A stretch of DNA of 64,000 bases from Megalopta genalis. Lineage: Eukaryota > Arthropoda > Insecta > Hymenoptera > Halictidae. How positions within the stretch are numbered: the first letter of the stretch is position 1; the number at the start of each line of letters is the position of its first letter. Both the position numbers and the translations under genes were made by a program. The stretch is taken from assembly GCF_051020955.1 (NCBI RefSeq), contig NW_027477078.1, positions 1-64,000 on the forward strand. Reading direction: 5' to 3'. The notes beneath the pieces were generated by a model. The model worked only from the letters and a program-made list of their open reading frames with translations. It ran no database searches and had not been told where the DNA came from. Shown piece by piece: positions 12,901 through 26,420 of the stretch.

Positions 12901-14829
12901 CATGAGTTTCGCATGGACTTGAAGCTAACTCGTTTATTTCGTCTGCATTTGTAGCTGTATCACTTATATCGCAATTATCTGAAGCTAAATCATTTGTGTC
13001 TCATGGATTTGAAGCTAAACCTTCTACATAGCATTGATTTGAAGCTTAATCATGTGTTTTGCATGGATTTGAAGCTAACTCGTATATTTTCCCTGCATTT
13101 GAAGCTACATCACTTATATCGCAAGAATCTGAAGTTAAATCATTTGTTTCGCATGGATTTGAAGCTAAACCTTCTACATCGCATTGATTTAAAGCTAAGT
13201 CATGTGTTTCGCATGGACTTGAAGCTAACCCGTTAGTTGCGTCTGCATTTGAAGCTATATCACATATATCCCAAGTGTTTGAAGCTCGATCATTTGCTTC
13301 GCATGGATTTGAAGCTAATCCTTCTACATCGCATTTATTTGAAGCTAAATCATGTGTTTCGCATGGATTTGGAGCTATCTCGTTAGTTTCGTCTGCATTT
13401 GAAGCTATATCACTTATATACCAAGTGTTTGAAGCTAAATCATTTGTGTCTCATGGATTTGAAGCTATATCACATATATCCCAAGTGTTTGAAGCTCAAT
13501 CATTTGCTTCGCATGGATTTGAAGCTAAACCTTCTACATAGCATTGCTTTGCAGCAGAATCATGAGTTTCGCATGGATATGAAGCTAACTCGTTTGTTTC
13601 CGTCTGCATTTAAAGCTATATCACTTATATACCAAGTGTTTGATTCTAAATCATTTGTTTCGCATGGATTTGAAGCTAATCCTTCTACATCGCATTGATT
13701 TGAAGCTAAATCATGTGATTCGCTTGGATTGTAAGCTAACTCGTTTGTTTCGTCCGTATTTGAAGCTATATCACTTATATCCCAATTGTTTGAAACTAAA
13801 TCATTTGTTTCGCATGGTTTTGAAGCTAAACCTTCTGCATCGCATTGATTTGAAGATAAATCATGTGATTCGCTTGGATTGGAAGTTAACTCGTTGGTTT
13901 CGTCCGCATTTGAAGCTATATCACTTATATCCCAATTGTTTGAAACTAAATCATTTGTTTCGCATGGATTTGAAGCTAAACGTTCTACATCGCATTGATT
14001 TAAAGCTAAATCATGTGTTTCGCTTGGATTGGAAGCTAACTCGTTTATTTCATCTGCATTTGCAGCTGTATCACTTATATCCCAAGTATCTGAAGCTAAA
14101 TCATTTGTGTCGCAAGGATTTGAAGCTAAACCTTCTACATAGCATTGATTTGAAGCTTAATCATGTGCTTCGCTTGGATACGAAGCTAACTCGTTGGTTT
14201 CGTCTGCATTTGAAGCTATATCCCTTATATCCCAAGCGTTTGAAGCTAAATCATTTTTTTCGCATGGATTTGTAGCTAAACCTTCTACATAGCATTGATT
14301 TGCAGCTAAATCATGCGTTTCGCTTGGATATGAAGCTAACTCGTTTGTTCCCTCTTCATTTGACGCTATATCACATGTATCCCAAGTGTTTGAAGCTCAA
14401 TCATTTGCTTCGCATGGATTTGAAGCTAAACTTTCTACATCGCATTGATTTGAAGCTAAATCATGTAATTAGCTTGGATTGGAAGCTAAATCGTTTGTTT
14501 CGTCTGCATTTGAAGATATATCACTTATATCCCAAATGTTTGAAGATAAATCATTTGCTTCGCATGGATTTGAAGCTAAACCTTCTTCATGGCATTGATT
14601 TAAAGCTAAATCATGTGTTTCGCTTGGATTGGAAGCTAACTCGTTTATTTCATCTGCATTTGAAGCCGTGTCACTTATATCGCAAGTATCTGAAGCTAAA
14701 TCATTTGTGTCGCAAGGATTTGAAGCTAAACCTTCTACATTGCATTGATTTGAAGCTTAATCATGTGTTTCGCATGGATTTGAAGCTAATCCTTCTACAT
14801 CGCATTGATTTGAAGCTAAATCATGTGTT
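9572..14829 (+). repeat. 2,612-nt tandem duplication
   Basis: 9,572-12,183 and 12,184 to about 14,829 align at a constant offset of 2,612 nt (87 monomers plus 2 nt). The two extra bases are inserted Cs in GTTTCCGTCTGCATTTG (near 9,815 and 10,988; copies near 12,427 and 13,600). The repeat ends where GTGTTTTGCATGG (12,213) is replaced by GTGTTTCGCATGG (near 14,825). The copies differ by scattered substitutions. Confidence 0.85.
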
Positions 14830-15811
14830 TCGCATGGATTTGGAGCTAACTCGTTTAATTCGTCTGCATTTGTAGCTGTATCACTTATATCGCAAGTATC
14901 TGAAGCTAAATCATTTGTGTCTCATGGATTTGTAGCTAAACCTTCTACATCGCATTGATTTGCAGCTAAATCATGTGTTTCGCATAGATTTGAAGCAAAG
15001 CCTTAATAATTCGCATGGATTTGAAGCTAACTCGTTAGTTTCGTCTGCATTTGAAGCTGTATCACTTATATCGCAAGTATCTGAAGCTAAATCATTTGTG
15101 TCGCATGGATTTGAAGCTAATCTTTCTACATCGCATTGATTTGAAGTTAATCATGTGTTTCGCATGGATTTGGAGCTAACTCGTTTATTTAGTCTGCATT
15201 TGAAGCTATAACACTTATATCGCTAGTATCTGAAGCAAAATAATTTGTTTCGCATGGATTTCAAGCTAAACCTTCTACATAGCATTGATTTGAAGCTAAA
15301 TCGTGTGTTTCGCATGGTTTTGAAGCTAACTCGTTTGTTTCGTCTGCATTTGAAGCTATATCACATATATCCCAAGTGTTTGAAGCTCAATCATTTGCTT
15401 CGTATGGATTTGAAGCTAATCCTTCTACATCGCATTGATTTGAAGCTAAATCATGTGTTTCGCATGGATTTGGAGCTATCTCGTTAGTTTCGTCTGCATT
15501 TGAAGCTATTTCACTTATATCGCTAGTATCTGAAGCTAAATCATTTGTTTCGCATGTATTTGAAGCTAAACCTTCCACATCGCATTGATTTGCAGCTAAA
15601 TCATGTGTTTCGCTTGGATTGGAATCTAACTCGTTTATTTCGTCTGCATTTGTAGCTGTATCACTTATATCGCAAGTATCTGAAGCTAACTCATTTGTGT
15701 CGCAAGGATTTGAAGCTAAACATTCTACATAGCATTGATTTGAAGCTTAATCATGTGTTTCGCATGGATTTGAAGCTAACTCGTTAGTTTCGTCAGCATT
15801 TGAAGCTATAT
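10630..15811 (+). repeat. 5-kb block, copy 1 (partner at 19.0-24.1 kb)
   Basis: This block aligns with 19,034-24,065 at offset 8,404 nt as far as about 12,970, then at 8,254 nt. The change is exactly 150 nt, one HOR, missing from the second copy near 21,390. The block contains the junction of the 2,612-nt tandem duplication, which is therefore older than the 5-kb copy. Confidence 0.85.
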
Positions 15812-18258
15812 TACTTATATCGCTAGTATCTGATGCTAAATAATTTGTTTCGCATGGATTTGAAGCTAATCCTTCTACATCGCATTGATTTGTAGCTAAA
15901 TCATGTGTTTCGCATGGATATGAAGCTAACTCGTTTGTTTCCGTCTGCATTTAAAGCTATATCACTTATATACCAAGTGTTTGATTCTAAATCATTTGTT
16001 TCGCATGGATTTGAAGCTAATCCTTCTACATCGCATTGATTTGAAGCTAAATCATGTGATTCGCTTGGATTGTAAGCTAACTCGTTTGTTTCGTCCGTAT
16101 TTGAAGCTATATCACTTATATCCCAATTGTTTGAAACTAAATCATTTGTTTCGCATGGATTTGAAGCTAAACCTTCTGCATCGCATTGATTTGAAGATAA
16201 ATCATGTGATTCGCTTGGATTGGAAGTTAACTCGTTGGTTTCGTCCGCATTTGAAGCTATATCACTTATATCCCAATTGTTTGAAACTAAATCATTTGTT
16301 TCGCATGGATTTGAAGCTAAACGTTCTACATCGCATTGATTTAAAGCTAAATCATGTGTTTCGCTTGGATTGGAAGCTAACTCGTTTATTTCATCTGCAT
16401 TTGCAGCTGTATCACTTATATCCCAAGTATCTGAAGCTAAATCATTTGTGTCGCAAGGATTTGAAGCTAAACCTTCTACATAGCATTGATTTGAAGCTTA
16501 ATCATGTGCTTCGCTTGGATACGAAGCTAACTCGTTGGTTTCGTCTGCATTTGAAGCTATATCCCTTATATCCCAAGCGTTTGAAGCTAAATCATTTTTT
16601 TCGCATGGATTTGTAGCTAAACCTTCTACATAGCATTGATTTGCAGCTAAATCATGCGTTTCGCTTGGATATGAAGCTAACTCGTTTGTTCCCTCTTCAT
16701 TTGACGCTATATCACATGTATCCCAAGTGTTTGAAGCTCAATCATTTGCTTCGCATGGATTTGAAGCTAAACTTTCTACATCGCATTGATTTGAAGCTAA
16801 ATCATGTAATTAGCTTGGATTGGAAGCTAAATCGTTTGTTTCGTCTGCATTTGAAGATATATCACTTATATCCCAAATGTTTGAAGATAAATCATTTGCT
16901 TCGCATGGATTTGAAGCTAAACCTTCTTCATGGCATTGATTTAAAGCTAAATCATGTGTTTCGCTTGGATTGGAAGCTAACTCGTTTATTTCATCTGCAT
17001 TTGAAGCCGTGTCACTTATATCGCAAGTATCTGAAGCTAAATCATTTGTGTCGCAAGGATTTGAAGCTAAACCTTCTACATTGCATTGATTTGAAGCTTA
17101 ATCATGTGTTTCGCATGGATTTGAAGCTAATCCTTCTACATCGCATTGATTTGAAGCTAAATCATGTGTTTCGCATGGATTTGGAGCTAACTCGTTTAAT
17201 TCGTCTGCATTTGTAGCTGTATCACTTATATCGCAAGTATCTGAAGCTAAATCATTTGTGTCTCATGGATTTGTAGCTAAACCTTCTACATCGCATTGAT
17301 TTGCAGCTAAATCATGTGTTTCGCATAGATTTGAAGCAAAGCCTTAATAATTCGCATGGATTTGAAGCTAACTCGTTAGTTTCGTCTGCATTTGAAGCTG
17401 TATCACTTATATCGCAAGTATCTGAAGCTAAATCATTTGTGTCGCATGGATTTGAAGCTAATCTTTCTACATCGCATTGATTTGAAGTTAATCATGTGTT
17501 TCGCATGGATTTGGAGCTAACTCGTTTATTTAGTCTGCATTTGAAGCTATAACACTTATATCGCTAGTATCTGAAGCAAAATAATTTGTTTCGCATGGAT
17601 TTCAAGCTAAACCTTCTACATAGCATTGATTTGAAGCTAAATCGTGTGTTTCGCATGGTTTTGAAGCTAACTCGTTTGTTTCGTCTGCATTTGAAGCTAT
17701 ATCACATATATCCCAAGTGTTTGAAGCTCAATCATTTGCTTCGTATGGATTTGAAGCTAATCCTTCTACATCGCATTGATTTGAAGCTAAATCATGTGTT
17801 TCGCATGGATTTGGAGCTATCTCGTTAGTTTCGTCTGCATTTGAAGCTATTTCACTTATATCGCTAGTATCTGAAGCTAAATCATTTGTTTCGCATGTAT
17901 TTGAAGCTAAACCTTCCACATCGCATTGATTTGCAGCTAAATCATGTGTTTCGCTTGGATTGGAATCTAACTCGTTTATTTCGTCTGCATTTGTAGCTGT
18001 ATCACTTATATCGCAAGTATCTGAAGCTAACTCATTTGTGTCGCAAGGATTTGAAGCTAAACATTCTACATAGCATTGATTTGAAGCTTAATCATGTGTT
18101 TCGCATGGATTTGAAGCTAACTCGTTAGTTTCGTCAGCATTTGAAGCTATATTACTTATATCGCTAGTATCTGATGCTAAATAATTTGTTTCGCATGGAT
18201 TTGAAGCTAATCCTTCTACATCGCATTGATTTGTAGCTAAATCATGTGTTTCGCATGG
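13567..18258 (+). repeat. 2,341-nt tandem duplication overlapping the previous one
   Basis: 13,567-15,907 and 15,908 to about 18,258 align at offset 2,341 nt. Both copies begin at GTTTCGCATGGATATGAAGC and include GTTTCCGTCTGCATTTAAAG, TTTAAAGCTAAATC, and the 31-mer with AAGCCTTAATAATTCG. The unit is 78 monomers plus 1 nt. The block overlaps the second copy of the 2,612-nt duplication, so this event came later. Confidence 0.85.
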
Positions 18259-20060
18259 ATTTGAAGCTAACTCGTTAGTTTCGTCTGCATTTGAAGCTAT
18301 ATCACTTATATCGCTAGTATCTGAAGCTAAATAATTTGATTCGCATGGATTTGAAGCTAAACTTTCTACATCGCATTGATTTGAAACTAAATCATGTGAT
18401 TCGCTTGGATTGTAAGCTAACTCGTTTGTTTCGTCTGCATTTGAAGCTATATCACTTATATCCCAAGCGTTTGAAAGTAAATTATTTGTTTCGCCTGGAT
18501 TTGAAGTTAAACCTTCTAAATCGCATTGATTTGAAGCTAAATCGTATGATTCGCTTGGATTTGAAGCTAACTCGTTTGTTTCCCCTCCATTTGAAGCTAT
18601 ATCACTTATATCGCTAGTATCTGAAGCTAAATCATTTGTTTCGCATGTATTTGAAGCTAAACCTTCCACATCGCATTGATTTGCAGCTAAATCATGTGAT
18701 TCTTTTGGATTGGAAGTTAACTCGTTTGCTCCGTCTGCATTTGAAGCTATATCACTTATAGACCAAGTGTTTGAAGCTAAATCATTTGTGTCCCATGGAT
18801 TTGATGCTAAACCTTCTACGTAGCATTGATTTGCAGCTAAATCATGTGATTCGCTTGGATTGGAAGCTAACTCGTTGGTTTCGTCTGCATTTCAAGCTAT
18901 ATCACTTATATCCCAATTATTTGAAGCTAAAACATTTGTTTCGCATGGATTTGAAGCTAAACCTTCTACATCGCATTGATTTAAAGCTAAATCATGTGTT
19001 TCGCATGCATTTGAAGCTAACTCGTTTGTTTCGTCTGCATTTGAAGCTATATCACATATATCCCAAGTGTTTGAAGCTCGATCATTTGCTTCGCATGGAT
19101 TTGAAGCTAATCCTTTTACATCGCATTTATTTGAAGCTAAATCATGTGTTTCGCATGGATTTGGAGCTATCTCGTTAGTTTCGTCTGCATTTGAAGCTAT
19201 ATCACTTATATACCAAGTGTTTGAAGCTAAATCATTTGTGTCTCATGGATTTGAAGCAATATCACATATATCCCAAGTGTTTGAAGCTCAATCATTTGCT
19301 TCGCATGGATTTGAAGCTAAACCTTCTACATAGCATTGCTTTGCAGCAGAATCATGAGTTTCGCATGGATATGAAGCTAACTCGTTTGTTTCCGTCTGCA
19401 TTTGAAGCTATATCACTTATATACCAAGTGTTTGATTCTAAATCATTTGTTTCGCATGGATTTGAAGCTAATCCTTCTACATCGCATTGATTTGAAGCTA
19501 AATCATGTGATTCGCTTGGATTGTAAGCTAACTCGTTTGTTTCGTCCGTATTTGAAGCTATATCACTTATATCCCAATTGTTTGAAACTAAATCATTTGT
19601 TTCGCATGGATTTGAAGCTAAACCTTCTGCATCGCATTGATTTGAAGATAAATCATGTGATTCGCTTGGATTGGAAGTTAACTCGTTGGTTTCGTCCGCA
19701 TTTGAAGCTATATCACTTATATCCCAATTGTTTGAAACTAAATCATTTGTTTCGCATGGATTTGAAGCTAAACGTTCTACATCGCATTGATTTAAAGCTA
19801 AATCATGTGTTTCGCTTGGATTGGAAGCTAACTCGTTTATTTCATCTGCATTTGCAGCTGTATCACTTATATCCCAAGTATCTGAAGCTAAATCATTTGT
19901 GTCGCAAGGATTTGAAGCTAAACCTTCTACATAGCATTGATTTGAAGCTTAATCATGTGCTTCGCTTGGATATGAAGCTAACTCGTTGGTTTCGTCTGCA
20001 TGTGAAGCTATATCCCTTATATCCCAAGCGTTTGAAGCTAAATCATTTTTTTCGCATGGA
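17690..20060 (+). repeat. About 2.4-kb block, copy 1 (partner at 24.05-26.42 kb)
   Basis: Aligns with 24,050-26,420 at a constant offset of 6,363 nt. Shared rare markers are GATTCTTTTGGATTGG (near 18,695), GTTTCGCCTGGATTTGAAG (near 18,490), CTTATAGACCAAGTG (near 18,755) and GAAGCAATATCACATATATC (near 19,253). The match ends where TTTGTAGC (20,060) differs from TTTGAAGC (26,424). Confidence 0.85.
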
Positions 20061-23000
20061 TTTGTAGCTAAACCTTCTACATAGCATTGATTTGCAGCTA
20101 AATCATGCGTTTCGCTTGGATATGAAGCTAACTCGTTTGTTCCCTCTTCATTTGAAGCTATATCACATGTATCCCAAGTGTTTGAAGCTCAATCATTTGC
20201 TTCGCATGGATTTGAAGCTAAACTTTTTACATCGCATTGATTTGAAGCTAAATCATGTAATTAGCTTGGATTGGAAGCTAAATCGTTTGTTTCGTCTGCA
20301 TTTGAAGATATATCACTTATATCCCAAATGTTTGAAGATAAATCATTTGCTTCGCATGGATTTGAAGCTAAACCTTCTTCATGGCATTGATTTAAAGCTA
20401 AATCATGTGTTTCGCTTGGATTGGAAGCTAACTCGTTTATTTCATCTGCATTTGAAGCCGTGTCACTTATATCGCAAGTACCTGAAGCTAAATCATTTGT
20501 GTCGCAAGGATTTGAAGCTAAACCTTCTACATTGCATTGATTTGAAGCTTAATCATGTGTTTCGCATGGATTTGAAGCTAATCCTTCTACATCGCATTGA
20601 TTTGAAGCTAAATCATGTGTTTTGCATGGATTTTATGCTAACTCGTTTGTTTCCCCTGCATTTGAAGCTATATCAGTTATATCGCAAGTTTCTGATGCTA
20701 AATCATGTGTTTCGCATGGATTTGGAGCTAAATCATTTGCTTCGCAAGGATTTGAAGCTAAACCTTCTACATAGCATTGATTTGCAGCTAAATCTTGTGT
20801 TTCGCTTGGATATGAAGCTAACTTGTTTGTTTCCGTCTGCATTTGAAGCTATATCACTTATATACCAAGTGTTTGAAGCTAAATCATTTGTTTCGCATGG
20901 ATTTGAAGCTAAACCTTCTACATCGCATTGATTTGAAGATAAATCATGTGATTCGCTTGGATTGGAAGCTCACTCGTTGGTTTCGTCTGCATTTGAAGCT
21001 ATATCACTTATATCGCTAGTATCTGAAGCTAAATCATTTGTTTCGCATGTATTTGAAGCTAAACCTTCCACATCGCATTGATTTGCAGCTAAATCATGTG
21101 AATCGCTTGGATTGGAAGTTAACTCGTTTGCTTCGTCTGCATTTGAATCTATATCACTTATATACCAAGTGTTTGAAGCTAAATCATTTGTGTCTCATGG
21201 ATTTGAAGCTATATCACATATATCCCCAGTGTTTGAAGCTCAATCATTTGCTTCGCATGGATTTGAAGCTAAATCTTCTACATAGCATTGCTTTGCAGCA
21301 AAATCATGAGTTTCGCATGGACTTGAAGCTAACTCGTTTATTTCGTCTGCATTTGTAGCTGTATCACTTATATCGCAATTATCTGAAGCTAAATCATTTG
21401 TTTCGCATGGATTTGAAGCTAAACCTTCTACATCGCATTGATTTAAAGCTAAGTCATGTGTTTCGCATGGACTTGAAGCTAACCCGTTAGTTGCGTCTGC
21501 ATTTGAAGCTATATCACATATATCCCAAGTGTTTGAAGCTCGATCATTTGCTTCGCATGGATTTGAAGCTAATCCTTCTACATCGCATTTATTTGAAGCT
21601 AAATCATGTGTTTCGCATGGATTTGGAGCTATCTCGTTAGTTTCGTCTGCATTTGAAGCTATATCACTTATATACCAAGTGTTTGATGCTAAATCATTTG
21701 TGTCTCATGGATTTGAAGCTATATCACATATATCCCAAGTGTTTGAAGCTCAATCATTTGCTTCGCATGGATTTGAAGCTAAACCTTCTACATAGCATTG
21801 CTTTGCAGCAGAATCATGAGTTTCGCATGGATATGAAGCTAACTCGTTTGTTTCCGTCTGCATTTAAAGCTATATCACTTATATACCAAGTGTTTGATTC
21901 TAAATCATTTGTTTCGCATGGATTTGAAGCTAATCCTTCTACATCGCATTGATTTGAAGCTAAATCATGTGATTCGCTTGGATTGTAAGCTAACTCGTTT
22001 GTTTCGTCCGTATTTGAAGCTATATCACTTATATCCCAATTGTTTGAAACTAAATCATTTGTTTCGCATGGTTTTGAAGCTAAACCTTCTGCATCGCATT
22101 GATTTGAAGATAAATCATGTGATTCGCTTGGATTGGAAGTTAACTCGTTGGTTTCGTCCGCATTTGAAGCTATATCACTTATATCCCAATTGTTTGAAAC
22201 TAAATCATTTGTTTCGCATGGATTTGAAGCTAAACGTTCTACATCGCATTGATTTAAAGCTAAATCATGTGTTTCGCTTGGATTGGAAGCTAACTCGTTT
22301 ATTTCATCTGCATTTGCAGCTGTATCACTTATATCCCAAGTATCTGAAGCTAAATCATTTGTGTCGCAAGGATTTGAAGCTAAACCTTCTACATAGCATT
22401 GATTTGAAGCTTAATCATGTGCTTCGCTTGGATACGAAGCTAACTCGTTGGTTTCGTCTGCATTTGAAGCTATATCCCTTATATCCCAAGCGTTTGAAGC
22501 TAAATCATTTTTTTCGCATGGATTTGTAGCTAAACCTTCTACATAGCATTGATTTGCAGCTAAATCATGCGTTTCGCTTGGATATGAAGCTAACTCGTTT
22601 GTTCCCTCTTCATTTGACGCTATATCACATGTATCCCAAGTGTTTGAAGCTCAATCATTTGCTTCGCATGGATTTGAAGCTAAACTTTCTACATCGCATT
22701 GATTTGAAGCTAAATCATGTAATTAGCTTGGATTGGAAGCTAAATCGTTTGTTTCGTCTGCATTTGAAGATATATCACTTATATCCCAAATGTTTGAAGA
22801 TAAATCATTTGCTTCGCATGGATTTGAAGCTAAACCTTCTTCATGGCATTGATTTAAAGCTAAATCATGTGTTTCGCTTGGATTGGAAGCTAACTCGTTT
22901 ATTTCATCTGCATTTGAAGCCGTGTCACTTATATCGCAAGTATCTGAAGCTAAATCATTTGTGTCGCAAGGATTTGAAGCTAAACCTTCTACATTGCATT

Positions 23001-24065
23001 GATTTGAAGCTTAATCATGTGTTTCGCATGGATTTGAAGCTAATCCTTCTACATCGCATTGATTTGAAGCTAAATCATGTGTTTCGCATGGATTTGGAGC
23101 TAACTCGTTTAATTCGTCTGCATTTGTAGCTGTATCACTTATATCGCAAGTATCTGAAGCTAAATCATTTGTGTCTCATGGATTTGTAGCTAAACCTTCT
23201 ACATCGCATTGATTTGCAGCTAAATCATGTGTTTCGCATAGATTTGAAGCAAAGCCTTAATAATTCGCATGGATTTGAAGCTAACTCGTTAGTTTCGTCT
23301 GCATTTGAAGCTGTATCACTTATATCGCAAGTATCTGAAGCTAAATCATTTGTGTCGCATGGATTTGAAGCTAATCTTTCTACATCGCATTGATTTGAAG
23401 TTAATCATGTGTTTCGCATGGATTTGGAGCTAACTCGTTTATTTAGTCTGCATTTGAAGCTATAACACTTATATCGCTAGTATCTGAAGCAAAATAATTT
23501 GTTTCGCATGGATTTCAAGCTAAACCTTCTACATAGCATTGATTTGAAGCTAAATCGTGTGTTTCGCATGGTTTTGAAGCTAACTCGTTTGTTTCGTCTG
23601 CATTTGAAGCTATATCACATATATCCCAAGTGTTTGAAGCTCAATCATTTGCTTCGTATGGATTTGAAGCTAATCCTTCTACATCGCATTGATTTGAAGC
23701 TAAATCATGTGTTTCGCATGGATTTGGAGCTATCTCGTTAGTTTCGTCTGCATTTGAAGCTATTTCACTTATATCGCTAGTATCTGAAGCTAAATCATTT
23801 GTTTCGCATGTATTTGAAGCTAAACCTTCCACATCGCATTGATTTGCAGCTAAATCATGTGTTTCGCTTGGATTGGAATCTAACTCGTTTATTTCGTCTG
23901 CATTTGTAGCTGTATCACTTATATCGCAAGTATCTGAAGCTAACTCATTTGTGTCGCAAGGATTTGAAGCTAAACATTCTACATAGCATTGATTTGAAGC
24001 TTAATCATGTGTTTCGCATGGATTTGAAGCTAACTCGTTAGTTTCGTCAGCATTTGAAGCTATAT
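19034..24065 (+). repeat. 5-kb block, copy 2, lacking one HOR
   Basis: Copy of 10,630-15,811. It starts in GTCTGCATTTGAAGC followed by CACATATATCCCAAG and ends where CACATATATCC (24,066) differs from TACTTATATCG (15,812). It carries the same type A island (20,640-20,710) as 12,240-12,310. One 150-nt HOR present near 12,990-13,140 is absent near 21,390. Confidence 0.85.
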
Positions 24066-24500
24066 CACATATATCCCAAGTGTTTGAAGCTCAATCATTT
24101 GCTTCGTATGGATTTGAAGCTAATCCTTCTACATCGCATTGATTTGAAGCTAAATCATGTGTTTCGCATGGATTTGGAGCTATCTCGTTAGTTTCGTCTG
24201 CATTTGAAGCTATTTCACTTATATCGCTAGTATCTGAAGCTAAATCATTTGTTTCGCATGTATTTGAAGCTAAACCTTCCACATCGCATTGATTTGCAGC
24301 TAAATCATGTGTTTCGCTTGGATTGGAATCTAACTCGTTTATTTCGTCTGCATTTGTAGCTGTATCACTTATATCGCAAGTATCTGAAGCTAACTCATTT
24401 GTGTCGCAAGGATTTGAAGCTAAACATTCTACATAGCATTGATTTGAAGCTTAATCATGTGTTTCGCATGGATTTGAAGCTAACTCGTTAGTTTCGTCAG
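23601..24500 (+). repeat. 450-nt tandem duplication (three HORs)
   Basis: 23,601-24,050 and 24,051-24,500 align at offset 450 nt, exactly three HORs. Both carry TTTCGTATGGATTTG, GAAGCTATTTCAC, TTTCGCATGTATTTG, TTGGAATCTAACTCG and AAACATTCTACATAGC. The second copy ends where TATATTACTTATATC begins. The copies looked identical by eye. An identical three-HOR step is what slippage or one unequal crossover would leave. Confidence 0.85.
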
Positions 24501-26420
24501 CATTTGAAGCTATATTACTTATATCGCTAGTATCTGATGCTAAATAATTTGTTTCGCATGGATTTGAAGCTAATCCTTCTACATCGCATTGATTTGTAGC
24601 TAAATCATGTGTTTCGCATGGATTTGAAGCTAACTCGTTAGTTTCGTCTGCATTTGAAGCTATATCACTTATATCGCTAGTATCTGAAGCTAAATAATTT
24701 GATTCGCATGGATTTGAAGCTAAACTTTCTACATCGCATTGATTTGAAACTAAATCATGTGATTCGCTTGGATTGTAAGCTAACTCGTTTGTTTCGTCTG
24801 CATTTGAAGCTATATCACTTATATCCCAAGCGTTTGAAAGTAAATTATTTGTTTCGCCTGGATTTGAAGTTAAACCTTCTAAATCGCATTGATTTGAAGC
24901 TAAATCGTATGATTCGCTTGGATTTGAAGCTAACTCGTTTGTTTCCCCTCCATTTGAAGCTATATCACTTATATCGCTAGTATCTGAAGCTAAATCATTT
25001 GTTTCGCATGTATTTGAAGCTAAACCTTCCACATCGCATTGATTTGCAGCTAAATCATGTGATTCTTTTGGATTGGAAGTTAACTCGTTTGCTCCGTCTG
25101 CATTTGAAGCTATATCACTTATAGACCAAGTGTTTGAAGCTAAATCATTTGTGTCCCATGGATTTGATGCTAAACCTTCTACGTAGCATTGATTTGCAGC
25201 TAAATCATGTGATTCGCTTGGATTGGAAGCTAACACGTTGGTTTCGTCTGCATTTCAAGCTATATCACTTATATCCCAATTATTTGAAGCTAAAACATTT
25301 GTTTCGCATGGATTTGAAGCTAAACCTTCTACATCGCATTGATTTAAAGCTAAATCATGTGTTTCGCATGCATTTGAAGCTAACTCGTTTGTTTCGTCTG
25401 CATTTGAAGCTATATCACATATATCCCAAGTGTTTGAAGCTCGATCATTTGCTTCGCATGGATTTGAAGCTAATCCTTTTACATCGCATTTATTTGAAGC
25501 TAAATCATGTGTTTCGCATGGATTTGGAGCTATCTCGTTAGTTTCGTCTGCATTTGAAGCTATATCACTTATATACCAAGTGTTTGAAGCTAAATCATTT
25601 GTGTCTCATGGATTTGAAGCAATATCACATATATCCCAAGTGTTTGAAGCTCAATCATTTGCTTCGCATGGATTTGAAGCTAAACCTTCTACATAGCATT
25701 GCTTTGCAGCAGAATCATGAGTTTCGCATGGATATGAAGCTAACTCGTTTGTTTCCGTCTGCATTTGAAGCTATATCACTTATATACCAAGTGTTTGATT
25801 CTAAATCATTTGTTTCGCATGGATTTGAAGCTAATCCTTCTACATCGCATTGATTTGAAGCTAAATCATGTGATTCGCTTGGATTGTAAGCTAACTCGTT
25901 TGTTTCGTCCGTATTTGAAGCTATATCACTTATATCCCAATTGTTTGAAACTAAATCATTTGTTTCGCATGGATTTGAAGCTAAACCTTCTGCATCGCAT
26001 TGATTTGAAGATAAATCATGTGATTCGCTTGGATTGGAAGTTAACTCGTTGGTTTCGTCCGCATTTGAAGCTATATCACTTATATCCCAATTGTTTGAAA
26101 CTAAATCATTTGTTTCGCATGGATTTGAAGCTAAACGTTCTACATCGCATTGATTTAAAGCTAAATCATGTGTTTCGCTTGGATTGGAATCTAACTCGTT
26201 TATTTCATCTGCATTTGCAGCTGTATCACTTATATCCCAAGTATCTGAAGCTAAATCATTTGTGTCGCAAGGATTTGAAGCTAAACCTTCTACATAGCAT
26301 TGATTTGAAGCTTAATCATGTGCTTCGCTTGGATATGAAGCTAACTCGTTGGTTTCGTCTGCATGTGAAGCTATATCCCTTATATCCCAAGCGTTTGAAG
26401 CTAAATCATTTTTTTCGCAT
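24050..26420 (+). repeat. About 2.4-kb block, copy 2
   Basis: Copy of 17,690-20,060 at offset 6,363 nt, with the same rare markers (near 25,060, 24,855, 25,120 and 25,616). One visible substitution gives AACACGTTGG here against AACTCGTTGG in copy 1 (near 18,870). The left edge coincides with a 450-nt tandem duplication. Confidence 0.85.
24451..25236 (-). other. Minus-strand open frame (261 codons) in type B DNA
   Basis: Decapeptides of the type B flavour: LASNPSESHD, LASNQCDVEG, LASDTSDISD and IASNADETNE. The type A Gly codon (GGG or GGC) is replaced by GAC (Asp) at the u4 unit, and Cys is often replaced by Ser. It is the longest minus-strand frame in the 33-kb type B domain, most of which is broken by TAA, TGA and frameshifts. 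A 193-codon version lies in the duplicate at 18,088-18,669. Confidence 0.18.

Noticed and set aside
14998..15012. Intrinsic terminator or promoter at the AT-rich CCTTAATAATTCG variants
   Set aside because: There is no GC-rich stem followed by a T tract, and no -35/-10 pair with suitable spacing; the site is a variant monomer copied with its block.
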